Source: Streptococcus sp. oral taxon 061 (GTDB lineage: Bacteria; Bacillota; Bacilli; Lactobacillales; Streptococcaceae). From it: DNA of 64,000 nt. Shown piece after piece: positions 38,390 through 46,752 of the stretch. The stretch is taken from positions 1,074,001 through 1,138,000 of the forward strand of contig NZ_CP058258.1 in assembly GCF_013394695.1 (NCBI RefSeq), given 5' to 3'. The first letter of the stretch is position 1. Each line of letters starts with the position of its first letter. Both the position numbers and the translations under genes were made by a program. The notes under the pieces are model-generated. The model saw nothing but the letters and a program-made list of their open reading frames with translations. It had not been told where the DNA came from and ran no database searches.

Positions 38390-39317
38390 TTTGCACCTCG
38401 TTCTTTTCAATTAATTTCGTCAATCTTTCTTCAAACAGACGCGTCGCATCAAAGCCCATTTCCTTAGAACGATAGTTCATGGCAGCAGCTTCGATAACTA
38501 CAGAAATATTGCGCCCTGTTTTAACTGGGATGCGGATACGTGGAATGGTAACTCCAGAAACTTCTAGTTCTTCAGCATTATTTCCTAAGCGATCAAAGGT
38601 CTTATTTGTATCATAATTTTCCAAATAAACAGCTAGCTGAACTTGTGAAGAATCCTTAACTGCACTGGCACCGTATAGACTCATGACATCAATGATCCCT
38701 ACTCCACGAATTTCGATCAGATGTTTCAAGATTTCAGCAGGTTCACCCCAGAGAGTCATTTCATCCTTAGAATAGATATCTACCCGATCGTCTGCTACCA
38801 AACGGTGACCACGTTTAACTAGTTCTAAACCTGTCTCACTCTTACCGATTCCACTATCACCTTGAATGAGAACACCCATACCATAAATATCCATTAGGAC
38901 CCCATGTACACTTGTACGTTCCGCTAAGCGGGAGTCCAAATAACTAGACAGTTCTCCAGAAAGACGACTTGTAGCTGTGCGACTTGTTAAAATTGCGATT
39001 TTACATTCTCTAGCTGCCTTTAACATTTCCTCAGGAACAACTAGACCACGCGCAACAATAACTGCTGGTGTTTCTGGTAGGAACATTTTTTTCAAAACAG
39101 TATAACGGTTGTGAGAAGACATACTGATCAGATAGGACCATTCCTTCATCCCCAACAATTGAATACGCTCTGGAGTATAGTAATCAAAATAGCCTGTCAT
39201 TTCGAGACCAGGTCGCGTTATATCTGCAGTATTAATTTCCTTTTCAAGTAATTCAGGCTCCCCATAGACAATGTCTAATCTAAGCTTCTCAATTACTTCT
39301 TTTACTGAAACCGACAT
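38382..39317 (-). CDS. hprK: HPr kinase/phosphorylase
   Basis: HprK phosphorylates Ser46 of HPr, and removes the phosphate again, giving CcpA its co-repressor. The 311-residue protein has a Walker A GDSGIGKS and signature [13 protein letters not shown], and a C-terminal region with the catalytic His in [10 protein letters not shown]. Downstream lgt is translationally coupled. Targets of this control in the window include the cre-like site upstream of nagB. Confidence 0.96.
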   Translation of the reverse strand: MSVSVKEVIEKLRLDIVYGEPELLEKEINTADITRPGLEMTGYFDYYTPERIQLLGMKEWSYLISMSSHNRYTVLKKMFLPETPAVIVARGLVVPEEMLKAARECKIAILTSRTATSRLSGELSSYLDSRLAERTSVHGVLMDIYGMGVLIQGDSGIGKSETGLELVKRGHRLVADDRVDIYSKDEMTLWGEPAEILKHLIEIRGVGIIDVMSLYGASAVKDSSQVQLAVYLENYDTNKTFDRLGNNAEELEVSGVTIPRIRIPVKTGRNISVVIEAAAMNYRSKEMGFDATRLFEERLTKLIEKNEVQND

Positions 39318-39347
39318 ATATTTCTCCTTAAATCGAGTTCTCTTACT

Positions 39348-39357
39348 ATTATATCAG
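39348..39357 (-). promoter_or_regulatory. hprK-lgt promoter (extended -10)
   Basis: TGA-TATAAT on the minus strand (-10 at 39353..39348). AAGGAG precedes the ATG at 39317. The -35 region is poor. Confidence 0.55.
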
Positions 39358-39429
39358 ATTGTAGGAAGAAGTTTGTATTTTTTACCGTGTTTACGCTATT
39401 AATTTATCTGATAATATTTGAACGATACA

Positions 39430-39465
39430 AAAAAGGATTAAACAACAAATTGTTGTCTAATCCTT
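39430..39465 (-). terminator. Terminator of the 605-aa LPXTG gene
   Basis: GGATTA/TAATCC arms with an inner ACAACAA/GTTGT helix, followed by TTTTTTG on the minus strand, about 32 bp after the stop. Confidence 0.85.
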
Positions 39466-39496
39466 CGGACTATTATTTCATAATAGATAGTGCACT

Positions 39497-41314
39497 TTAG
39501 TTATCTTGTTTCTTTAAGCCCAAGACTCCAAGACCAGCTACCAAGAGTGCTACACCAGTTGCAAACAATGATTCTTTAGAACCAGTATTTGGCAATTCCT
39601 TTTTAGGTTCAGATGTTGTAGACGTAGTTTCAGGTCTTGTTTCTTCAGTTGTTTTACCTGAAGGAGTTTCTTCACTTGATTTACCTGGAGTTGTCTCAAC
39701 TGTTGTAGTAGTGGTAGTTGATTCTTCTGTTGTTGTAGTGGTAGTTGATTCTTCTGTTGTTGTAGTGGTAGTTGACGCTTCTGCCGTTGTAGTTGTTGTT
39801 GGCTCTACTGTCGTTGTAGTTGTTGAAGTAGTAGTTGGCTCTACTGTTGTTGTCGTGGTAGTTGTAGTCGTGGTAGTTGTAGTCGTAGTACTAGTTGTTG
39901 TCGTAGTTTGTTCTACTTTTTTATACCAGTGGATACGATTTCCTTCACGATCTTTTTCTGTTTTCACAAACTCATAACCATCAATAGTAGCTGGATCTTT
40001 CCAACCCTTATCCTGTGGTTTAAGATTTTCTTTTGTATCGATATCTTTGTAGTCTGTTACAAGCGTATCAAGAACTAATTGTGCACCTGCAGAATCATTA
40101 ATGATACGGTAAATATAGATACCCTTTGAATCTTTCCCATCAATAGTTGCCGTAGCTACTTTCGAAACATCATATTGCATTTTTTCAAGATCAATCTTAG
40201 ATTTATCGATGATATTAATACGGTTTTGACCAACACCGAAGAATACTCCTAATTCTTTTGGAACATCTCCTGAAATCATTTCAAGTGTGATTTTCTTAGC
40301 TGAAACTGAAGTTACTTTAAACTTAGGTGCTACACCTGTCGGGAACACATAAGCACCATATTGGTTAACACTATAGCTACTATAGACAGGTAAGATAAAG
40401 TAAGCTTGGTGTGTGTCGCCCACTTTAATTGCATCATCTCCACTTGTTTTCCACTCGATACCTGAAGCATCATTGAATTCTAACTCAACAGTTGAACCAA
40501 CTTTCATACCTTCACTTCCACGAACTTGGAATTGTGTAGTCGTTTCATATGATCCATCAGCGTTGAATTTAATCGTATTTCCAGAAGGTGTGAAGTGGAT
40601 TGAGTTTGTCTCAGTAGCAAATTGTTCTACTTTCGGAATATCTACTGTACTTGTCACAGAAGAAGATCCAACTTTAATCACTTGGTTTAAAGTGTAGTCT
40701 TTATTTGCGATTACAGCTCCATTATAAGCGTTATCTGATGTAATTTGGAACTTGACTTGTTTCAATACATCTGGTTTTTCAGCTTCAATAGCTTTCGTAA
40801 ATGTAATTTTTAATGTCGCGCGTGTTGATTCCAATTCAGCTTGTTGCATTTGAGCTGTATCGTTTGAACCTTGACGTGCTTTATTGACGTTTTCAAACGA
40901 AACAATTGAAATTTTACCAATTGTCTTACCTTCGTAAGTGACATCCTTGCCATTTAGTTGATTTAAGACAGCGACGTTTTCTAATGTAACTGTAACATAG
41001 TCGCCTTCTTTCACATCATCATCTGTAATTGAAAAAGAAAGGTCTACATCTGTGTAGTATTCATAATATTTAATATCATGGTTTTTAATAGTACCAGTCA
41101 CTTCTGCAGCTACTTCTCTTGCTTCACGTGCAGGAGTTTCTGTAGTTGTTACAGCTTCAGCAGAAGTTGTTGCTTCAGCACTTGTTGTAGAAATTTGCTC
41201 AGCTGTCGTTGTTTCTTCAGCAGTGATGATTTCTTGACTTTGAAGAGCGGCCAAAAGCACACCTGTAGACAATAAAGTGATTAATAATTTTCCAAACCTT
41301 TTCTGGTTTTTCAT
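39497..41314 (-). CDS. LPXTG-anchored Thr-rich surface protein (MSCRAMM-like)
   Basis: A 605-residue surface protein. A signal peptide (about 1-32) is followed by a Thr/Glu-rich linker. Two Ig-like beta-rich segments (about 75-400) look like MSCRAMM N2/N3-type adhesive domains, and a small module around VTDYKDIDTKENLKPQ resembles MucBP-like folds. A Thr-rich stalk (about 468-530) leads to the LPNTG sorting motif (from residue 574), a hydrophobic segment and a short basic tail. Ligand unknown. A sortase outside the window must anchor it. It has its own promoter and terminator. Confidence 0.88.
   Translation of the reverse strand: MKNQKRFGKLLITLLSTGVLLAALQSQEIITAEETTTAEQISTTSAEATTSAEAVTTTETPAREAREVAAEVTGTIKNHDIKYYEYYTDVDLSFSITDDDVKEGDYVTVTLENVAVLNQLNGKDVTYEGKTIGKISIVSFENVNKARQGSNDTAQMQQAELESTRATLKITFTKAIEAEKPDVLKQVKFQITSDNAYNGAVIANKDYTLNQVIKVGSSSVTSTVDIPKVEQFATETNSIHFTPSGNTIKFNADGSYETTTQFQVRGSEGMKVGSTVELEFNDASGIEWKTSGDDAIKVGDTHQAYFILPVYSSYSVNQYGAYVFPTGVAPKFKVTSVSAKKITLEMISGDVPKELGVFFGVGQNRINIIDKSKIDLEKMQYDVSKVATATIDGKDSKGIYIYRIINDSAGAQLVLDTLVTDYKDIDTKENLKPQDKGWKDPATIDGYEFVKTEKDREGNRIHWYKKVEQTTTTTSTTTTTTTTTTTTTTTVEPTTTSTTTTTVEPTTTTTAEASTTTTTTEESTTTTTTEESTTTTTTVETTPGKSSEETPSGKTTEETRPETTSTTSEPKKELPNTGSKESLFATGVALLVAGLGVLGLKKQDN
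39703..39900 (-). repeat. Thr-rich stalk tandem repeats (27-bp unit)
   Basis: Three 27-bp direct units begin at 39720, 39747 and 39774 (plus-strand view gattcttct-type), flanked by degenerate ones. They encode Thr/Glu-rich spacer sequence. Length variation between strains is expected. Confidence 0.7.
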
Positions 41315-41328
41315 CCCTATTTACCTCC

Positions 41329-41342
41329 GTGTAAAATTACAC
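41329..41342 (-). promoter_or_regulatory. Inverted repeat in the 5' leader of the 605-aa LPXTG gene
   Basis: GTGTAA-TT-TTACAC lies between the -10 and the GGAGG of the 605-aa gene. It could be an operator or a hairpin that masks the ribosome site. Confidence 0.4.
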
Positions 41343-41343
41343 T

Positions 41344-41373
41344 ATTTTAGCACAATTTTACTCTATTTTTCAA
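41344..41373 (-). promoter_or_regulatory. Promoter of the 605-aa LPXTG gene
   Basis: Minus-strand TTGAAA (41373..41368), 18-bp spacer and TAAAAT (41349..41344). GGAGG lies about 9 bp before the ATG. Confidence 0.6.
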
Positions 41374-41523
41374 TTAAAATCAACTAAAACGAATAATTAT
41401 TTTAAATGTCAAATAAAAGTAAATAGAGTTATAATATTCAGTTATTACATCCTTAAGTTTGATTTTTATCCAATTCCTAAATAATCATTGAAACATGTAA
41501 AATTATTCGGGTCTTAAGAATAC

Positions 41524-41550
41524 AAAAAAGACTAGACAAGTCTAGCCTTT
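41524..41550 (-). terminator. rpsU terminator
   Basis: GGCTAGAC/GTCTAGTC stem on the minus strand, followed by TTTTTTGTA, just after the rpsU stop. Confidence 0.8.
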
Positions 41551-41558
41551 CACTTCAA

Positions 41559-41735
41559 TTAGAATTTTTTACGTTTACGAGCTGCTTCTGATTTACGTTT
41601 ACGTTTTACAGAAGGTTTTTCATAGAATTCACGTTTGCGTGTTTCTTGAAGAGTACCAGCTTTAGTAACCGCACGTTTGAAACGACGAAGTGCATCGTCA
41701 AGAGATTCATTCTTACGTACTACTGTTTTAGACAT
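41559..41735 (-). CDS. rpsU: 30S ribosomal protein S21
   Basis: A 58-residue, very basic ribosomal protein that aids initiation on the small subunit. It opens [20 protein letters not shown] and ends with a basic [19 protein letters not shown] tail, the S21 signature. The ATG at 41735 is preferred over an upstream reading at 41759, because AAGGGAG is spaced 8 bp before it. It is a monocistronic unit. Confidence 0.97.
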
Positions 41736-41845
41736 TTTTTTCACTCCCTTCAAGTTCAAGATCTATTCTATTTTACATGCATAATGAATAAATGTCAAGG
41801 GGAAGCCTACATTTATTCCTATTTTCCAGTTTATTAATTACTTTC

Positions 41846-42169
41846 TTACCTATACTTTATCAAATCATACAACTTTGTTACTGCTTGTTCAAAAGATTCA
41901 ATATATTCCCAATATTCATCAGGAAGATTTGAAATCTTACTCAAGTCATTGCTATCAAAATGATATACCAGATGACGAAGAATTTGATTTTCAATAAAAT
42001 GCAAATCCCTCAGCTGATCTATACTAATAGAATCGATCTTTTCTACGTAGTGACATAAATTAGCCAGCGACTGCCTATCAAATACTTTTTCCTCGTGTAA
42101 ATAATAGAGAAAGCTTTGGTTTTCAGCCTTTTTATTATCTTCTATCAAATTCCTATTCTTCGTATTCAT
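41846..42169 (-). CDS. Hypothetical 107-aa protein
   Basis: A 107-residue acidic, mostly helical soluble protein, with many Asp, Glu and Tyr and no signal or membrane segment. I do not recognise it. AGGAGG is positioned before the ATG, and the gene lies 32 bp downstream of the methyltransferase stop in the same direction, so co-transcription is likely. Leaving it unassigned is safest. Confidence 0.65.
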   Translation of the reverse strand: MNTKNRNLIEDNKKAENQSFLYYLHEEKVFDRQSLANLCHYVEKIDSISIDQLRDLHFIENQILRHLVYHFDSNDLSKISNLPDEYWEYIESFEQAVTKLYDLIKYR

Positions 42170-42201
42170 TCTGATTCCTCCTGTAAAAGATTTTAAAAAA
42201 G

Positions 42202-42831
42202 CTACTTTTTAACAAATCCTTTACGAATTTTATAAAGGATCCACGATCCCTTTCTTTGACTAGCTACGAGCTCAAACCCTACTGATAACAAGAATCGTCT
42301 AAATGCTTCTTCGCTTTGAACCTGTGGTAAAAAGTAAGATAACTTGTTATATTCACAAGCCAGTAAGAGCATCCCGTCTGATTTGAGTATTCTTCGAATT
42401 TCCATAAAAGAAGCCTCTAGATTCTGCCAATGAAAATGAGTTTGAAAGGCTGTGATTAAATCAACACTTTCATCAGAAAAACCTGTCTCCCTAACGTCTC
42501 TTCGTTCAAAATTTAGATTAGTCATCTCTATCTGTTTGGCTTGAGCTATTGCGGTATCTGAAATATCGATTCCAGTTATAGTACTTTGCGGAAAAGTTTC
42601 TTTCAGTAGGATGGTTGAACGGCCGTTCCCAACTCCTACATCTAAGATTACAGGGTAAAATGTCCTATCCAGATGACGAATTGCCCATACAAACATGGGG
42701 AGATAGGCTCTATTCCACAATTTCATCATTCGTTTTCCTAGAATACCTGAAGGGTTCTTTGATTGCTGAATGAGACGATAAAACAGTAACATTAAAAGTA
42801 AAAAACAAATAAAACCGATTATATAAATCAA
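42202..42831 (-). CDS. Class I SAM-dependent methyltransferase with N-terminal membrane segment
   Basis: A 209-residue methyltransferase. A hydrophobic N-terminal helix (about 3-22) may tether it to the membrane. SAM-binding motif I is DVGVGNGRSTILL, followed by ITGIDISDTAIAQAK and the acidic RRDVRETGF. The C-terminal half has the Rossmann pattern ILKSDGMLLLACEYN. The substrate is unknown. It may share a transcript with the 107-aa hypothetical gene. Confidence 0.85.
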   Translation of the reverse strand: MIYIIGFICFLLLMLLFYRLIQQSKNPSGILGKRMMKLWNRAYLPMFVWAIRHLDRTFYPVILDVGVGNGRSTILLKETFPQSTITGIDISDTAIAQAKQIEMTNLNFERRDVRETGFSDESVDLITAFQTHFHWQNLEASFMEIRRILKSDGMLLLACEYNKLSYFLPQVQSEEAFRRFLLSVGFELVASQRKGSWILYKIRKGFVKK

Positions 42832-42894
42832 AGTTCGAACCTCCTTTATATAGCTATATTATACCACCTTAGCAGGATAGTGAACATTTGAAGT

Positions 42895-42926
42895 AAAAAA
42901 CCACTCACTACAAAGAGCAAGTGGTT
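42895..42926 (-). terminator. nagB terminator
   Basis: AACCACT/AGTGGTT arms with TTTTTTACTTC on the minus strand, immediately after the nagB stop. Confidence 0.85.
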
Positions 42927-42936
42927 CGTGAATTTT

Positions 42937-43644
42937 TTATTTTTCAAGCAGGCTAAGTGCTCCAGCATCCGCAATAATAGTTACATCTGGATGGTTCTGC
43001 AAACTACTTGCTGGAAGACTTTCAGTAACTGGACCTTCAACAGTTCCAGCGATAGCTTCTGCCTTAGATTCACCATAAGCAAAGAGAAGAATAGATTTTG
43101 CATCTAGAATATTTTTGATTCCCATTGAGATAGCTTGTGTTGGTACATCTTCAATCTTATCAAAGAAGCGAGCATTTGCTTCAATAGTAGACTGATCAAG
43201 ATCTACAAGGTGTGTTTGACTATCAAATGGAGTTCCTGGCTCATTAAATCCAATATGTCCATTTCGGCCAATTCCCAAGATTTGTAAATCTACTGGATGA
43301 TCTGCAAGAATTTGATTATAACGTTCTACTTCTTCTTCTGCATTATCTTTTACACCACGCGGTAAAAAGCTTTCTTTGAATGGCTTTTTATTGAATAGAT
43401 TTTCTTGCATAAAGTAACGATAAGATTGTGGGTTATCTCCATCAAGACCTACATATTCGTCCAAGTTAACACTTGTAAGATTTGAAAAATCAAGGTCACT
43501 CTTAACGATTTCTCCATAAAACTCAAGTGGACTGCTACCTGTCGCAAGTCCTAATGTTTGAGCACCGTTTGCTAACTTTTCTTTTAAAATTTCAAAAGCT
43601 ACTTTTCCACCTTCTTCAGGATTTTTTACTTGAATAACTTTCAT
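42937..43644 (-). CDS. nagB: Glucosamine-6-phosphate deaminase
   Basis: NagB converts glucosamine-6-phosphate to fructose-6-phosphate and ammonia, feeding amino sugars into glycolysis. The 235-residue length suits the monomeric streptococcal form. Motifs [23 protein letters not shown] and [14 protein letters not shown] are typical. Regulation is well marked: a NagR-like palindrome lies between a consensus -35 and -10, and a cre-like site lies just upstream. GGAGG precedes the ATG. Confidence 0.97.
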   Translation of the reverse strand: MKVIQVKNPEEGGKVAFEILKEKLANGAQTLGLATGSSPLEFYGEIVKSDLDFSNLTSVNLDEYVGLDGDNPQSYRYFMQENLFNKKPFKESFLPRGVKDNAEEEVERYNQILADHPVDLQILGIGRNGHIGFNEPGTPFDSQTHLVDLDQSTIEANARFFDKIEDVPTQAISMGIKNILDAKSILLFAYGESKAEAIAGTVEGPVTESLPASSLQNHPDVTIIADAGALSLLEK

Positions 43645-43671
43645 AATTGTTCCTCCATATTTCTTTATTTC

Positions 43672-43700
43672 ATTATATGGTATAGACCAATTTTTGTCAA
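43672..43700 (-). promoter_or_regulatory. nagB promoter overlapped by NagR-like operator
   Basis: Minus-strand TTGACA (43700..43695), 17-bp spacer, TATAAT (43677..43672). The spacer holds ATTGGTCTATACCAT (43691..43677), the dyad recognised by NagR/YvoA-type GntR regulators. Confidence 0.85.
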
Positions 43701-43701
43701 G

Positions 43702-43715
43702 TGAAAACGGTTTAA
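43702..43715. promoter_or_regulatory. cre-like site upstream of nagB
   Basis: TGAAAACGGTTTAA matches the CcpA cre consensus (TGWNANCGNTNWCA) except for one base. It lies directly upstream of the -35, so CcpA control of nagB is plausible. Confidence 0.6.
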
Positions 43716-43741
43716 TATTTTAAATTTTATAGGAGAATGTC

Positions 43742-43777
43742 AAAAAAAGAGAAGACTAAACTAGTCTTCTCTTTTTA
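43742..43777. terminator. Terminator after the GbpC-like gene
   Basis: A 13-bp perfect stem AAAGAGAAGACTA/TAGTCTTCTCTTT, flanked by A and T runs. It lies about 15 bp after the GbpC-like gene stop. Confidence 0.85.
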
Positions 43778-43792
43778 AATTGTCAGAATGAA

Positions 43793-46501
43793 TTAGTCTT
43801 CTTTTTTCTTTCTTGACAAAGCATAACCGGCAGTAGCTAAACCAATAAGTGCTGAATAAGTCATGAATGATTGTTCAACTGAACCAGTATTTGGCAATGA
43901 TTTCTTAGATGATTCTGGTTTTGGCTCTGGTTTTGGTTCTGGCTTAGGCTCTGGTTTTGGCTCTGGTTTTGGCTCTGGTTTTGGCTCTGGTTTTGGTTCT
44001 GGCTTAGGCTCTGGTTTTGGTTCTGGCTTAGGCTCTGGTTTTGGCTCTGGCTTAGGCTCTGGTTTTGGCTCTGGCTTAGGCTCTGGTTTTGGTTCTGGCT
44101 TAGGCTCTGGTTTTGGTTCTGGCTTAGGTTGTGGTTTTTCATTTTCCTTGATAAGCACAACATTTTTATTCCATTCAACAACTGGTTTTTCTGTTTCTTT
44201 CTTAACAGGATCCTTCACCAACTCAGGTGCTTCTGGTTTAACCGGTTCACTTGGTAAGACAGGTACAGTTTTATATTCTGGTTCTGTCGGTGGAACTGGT
44301 TTTTCTTTAACAGTTGGTACTTCTGTCAATTCTGGTTTTTCAGGTTTAACTGGAGGTGTTGGTTCTGTTGGTTTAACTGGCTCTTCACCTGGATCTTGAG
44401 GGAAGCCAACGTTTGAGTTGATAGAGAACCAATAGATAGTTGCTTCGCCTGTTGCGTTAGCACCTTTTGCTGTAAATTCAAGATGACCATCTTTCAAAAT
44501 AACAGCAGCACCACCATAGTAAAGGTAAGGGCTCGTAGGATCATCCCAACCCTTAGTTTCACTTGAAGAGTCTGCATTAAATGTAGCACCTTGATCCATG
44601 TATTGGTTTTGTTCTTTAGCAGATACTTCTTTTGTAGATGAATCTTGGTCTACACTTGAATTTGGAAGTTTAATAAACTCTTTGTCACCAATGTTTACAG
44701 ACTCAACGTGAGGAGTATCTTGGTGTTTCATTTTTGGTGTGTATCTCAAAACACCTGATGTAGCGTCTACAGTGTAAGAACCGATAACATCTGATTTATC
44801 ACCAAATGTGTAATCTTCAGTACCAACTGAGTGACCATTTCCGCCACCAGATGCGTTCACTGTTGTAGCATCAACTGTTGTTTCTTCAGTTACTTTGAAG
44901 GCATCATCAACCCATGTTGCTTTTTGAGCAACAATTTTCAAAGGATTATCAGCATTGATATCAACTTCTGCACTACCGAAGTCAGCTTTACCGCTTTTCA
45001 CAACAACGTTTGCACCATCGAGTTTTGGTTCAGTTCCATCTGAATATGGATCCCAAGTTCCACGAACTGTATTGCCTTCGCTATCTTTAGCTTCAACAAC
45101 TAGAGGACGAGGTTTGTCATTTTCAACATAAGATGCACCATTCCAGTGGTTAAGTGAGTTAAGGGCAAGGATTGCATTGTGTTGTGACAAATCAATTAAT
45201 TGGTCATTTTCATCGTAAAACTCAATGTCAACACCAACAGTTACTGGGTTTTCAGTATCTGTTGAGCTACCAATTGTCATTGTAACTGCTGGATCGTTAT
45301 AAATTTGAACGATTCCTTTTCCATCTGATGATGGAAGGCTCTTCACTTCGTATTTATAAACAACTTTTGCAATACGTTTTTCTTCGCTACCTTTTACAAT
45401 TTTAGCTTGAGTAAGTCCTGTGTATGTCACATCAAATTTGTCTCCGACTTTTACAACTCCCCACTCAATTTCATTGTTGGCATATGGATTTGTAGTTGTC
45501 AAATCAGAATCTTGAAGATTCTTTGTTTCATACATTTTTGTAGCTTTCCCATCGCCGTACATACGAGAATGACCTTCTTTTGTCAAGTAAGTTGTTAATC
45601 CAGTTGTTTGGTGTGTGATTTTAGTTGTTTCGCCATCAGCAAGTTCTTCAGAGAGGAATGTCAAATCTTGTTTGTATTTCTCAGGATTTCCACCACGCTC
45701 TGCAACCATCTTATTGAAGGCATCTTTAGCATCATCGTATTGTGCTTTTTTCTTGTTGTAAATTTCGAGCTCAATCAAGTAAGCAGCTTGTGCTTCATCA
45801 TAAGCAGCTTTTTTAGTCTTGTAGTCAGCTAATTTAGCTTCATATTCTGCTTGAGCTAATTTATTACTTTCAGTAGCTTCTTGATTTGCTGTTACAGATG
45901 CATTGTATGCTGCAAGTGCTGTGTTATATTCTTCAAGAGCTTTTTCATAAGCAACACGTGCTTCTTCATTACTTTTTTCTACTGCTGTTTTTTCTGCTGA
46001 TTTTTCAGTCAATTCTTTTTTATAAGCAGTAAGTTTTTCGTTGTAAGCTGCAAGCTCTTTATCGTAGTTTGCTTGTGTAGCAGCATTTTTAGCATCAACT
46101 TCAGCTTTTTCTTTTTCGTAAGCTTCTTGATTTGCTGCCACTTCAGCTTTATAATCAGCTACAGTTTTATTAATATCAGTAACTTGTTTTTCGTAATCTT
46201 TAGCAGCAGCTTCCTCTGAATCTTGCTTTTTAGTCTCAGTTTCTTTAACTTCAAGACCTTCATTTGTGGCAGCAGTTTTAGCTTCTTCCAACTTCTCTGG
46301 AACCGCAACTTCTTTTGTTTCTTCTCCAGCTACTGTTGTAGTTGAAGTAGTAACAGGTGTAGTTACTGATGAAGTTTCATCGGCAGATACAGTAGCAATA
46401 CCTGCAGCAGCAATCACTGTTGCGACTGCAACAGAACCAAAAGCAACTGAGGTTTTTCTCAAGGCATACTTAATCGTTTTATTATTCTTTAACGATGACA
46501 T
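43793..46501 (-). CDS. GbpC/antigen I/II-type glucan-binding surface protein
   Basis: A 902-residue cell-wall protein. A YSIRK-like signal ([17 protein letters not shown], about 11-27) is cleaved near residue 40. Ala/Glu-rich coiled coil (about 85-270) is followed by a GbpC/antigen I/II V-type domain (about 270-690) containing [28 protein letters not shown] and [21 protein letters not shown]-rich repeats and about 18 KPEP units precede LPNTG (from 869). A single V domain without C-terminal domains matches GbpC rather than full antigen I/II. It lies divergent from a dextranase, so it may capture alpha-glucans. Ligand not proven. Confidence 0.85.
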   Translation of the reverse strand: MSSLKNNKTIKYALRKTSVAFGSVAVATVIAAAGIATVSADETSSVTTPVTTSTTTVAGEETKEVAVPEKLEEAKTAATNEGLEVKETETKKQDSEEAAAKDYEKQVTDINKTVADYKAEVAANQEAYEKEKAEVDAKNAATQANYDKELAAYNEKLTAYKKELTEKSAEKTAVEKSNEEARVAYEKALEEYNTALAAYNASVTANQEATESNKLAQAEYEAKLADYKTKKAAYDEAQAAYLIELEIYNKKKAQYDDAKDAFNKMVAERGGNPEKYKQDLTFLSEELADGETTKITHQTTGLTTYLTKEGHSRMYGDGKATKMYETKNLQDSDLTTTNPYANNEIEWGVVKVGDKFDVTYTGLTQAKIVKGSEEKRIAKVVYKYEVKSLPSSDGKGIVQIYNDPAVTMTIGSSTDTENPVTVGVDIEFYDENDQLIDLSQHNAILALNSLNHWNGASYVENDKPRPLVVEAKDSEGNTVRGTWDPYSDGTEPKLDGANVVVKSGKADFGSAEVDINADNPLKIVAQKATWVDDAFKVTEETTVDATTVNASGGGNGHSVGTEDYTFGDKSDVIGSYTVDATSGVLRYTPKMKHQDTPHVESVNIGDKEFIKLPNSSVDQDSSTKEVSAKEQNQYMDQGATFNADSSSETKGWDDPTSPYLYYGGAAVILKDGHLEFTAKGANATGEATIYWFSINSNVGFPQDPGEEPVKPTEPTPPVKPEKPELTEVPTVKEKPVPPTEPEYKTVPVLPSEPVKPEAPELVKDPVKKETEKPVVEWNKNVVLIKENEKPQPKPEPKPEPKPEPKPEPKPEPKPEPKPEPKPEPKPEPKPEPKPEPKPEPKPEPKPEPKPEPKPEPKPEPKPESSKKSLPNTGSVEQSFMTYSALIGLATAGYALSRKKKED
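43913..44130 (-). repeat. KPEP stalk tandem repeats
   Basis: About 18 copies of a 12-bp unit (KPEP) span this segment and form a rigid wall-spanning stalk. Codon choice alternates between GGCTCTGG and GGTTCTGG types in the plus-strand view, showing unit reshuffling. Confidence 0.8.
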
Positions 46502-46576
46502 GACAAACTCCTTTTTAAATGTTTTTTATTTATGCTTATCAAGCAAAAAGAATTTTTGTTCTTCGAAGTCAGAAAA

Positions 46577-46605
46577 ATCGTAACAAAAATTATTTTAAAA
46601 GTCAA
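46577..46605 (-). promoter_or_regulatory. Promoter of the GbpC-like gene
   Basis: TTGACT (46605..46600), 17-bp spacer and TGT-TACGAT (-10 at 46582..46577), extended -10. It shares the divergent region with the dextranase promoter. Confidence 0.7.
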
Positions 46606-46688
46606 GTATTTTTATTAATTTTTTTCAAGTTTTTTTCACTTTACTTTCATGAGTTTTTCATTTTGTTTTCAAAAAGTTTACGTTTTTG

Positions 46689-46718
46689 TTGACATTTTCT
46701 TATGAACTGTCGTATAAT
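46689..46718 (+). promoter_or_regulatory. Dextranase promoter
   Basis: Perfect TTGACA (46689-46694), 18-bp spacer, perfect TATAAT (46713-46718). GGAGG lies before the ATG at 46753. Confidence 0.85.
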
Positions 46719-46752
46719 TTCAACTAACAAAATACTATGATTGGAGGATATA

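Noticed and set aside
43913-44130. CRISPR-like short direct repeats
   Set aside because: The units are contiguous, in frame and without unique spacers; they encode KPEP stalk sequence. The same holds for 51070-51291.
43863-44399. A 178-codon plus-strand Gly/Ser/Phe repeat ORF
   Set aside because: It is the complement of the KPEP stalk of the GbpC-like gene; long open frames in several phases are expected from such repeats.
46741-46752. TTG start for the dextranase at 46741
   Set aside because: This TTG is part of the ribosome binding site (TTGGAGG) for the ATG at 46753, which gives a normal signal peptide.
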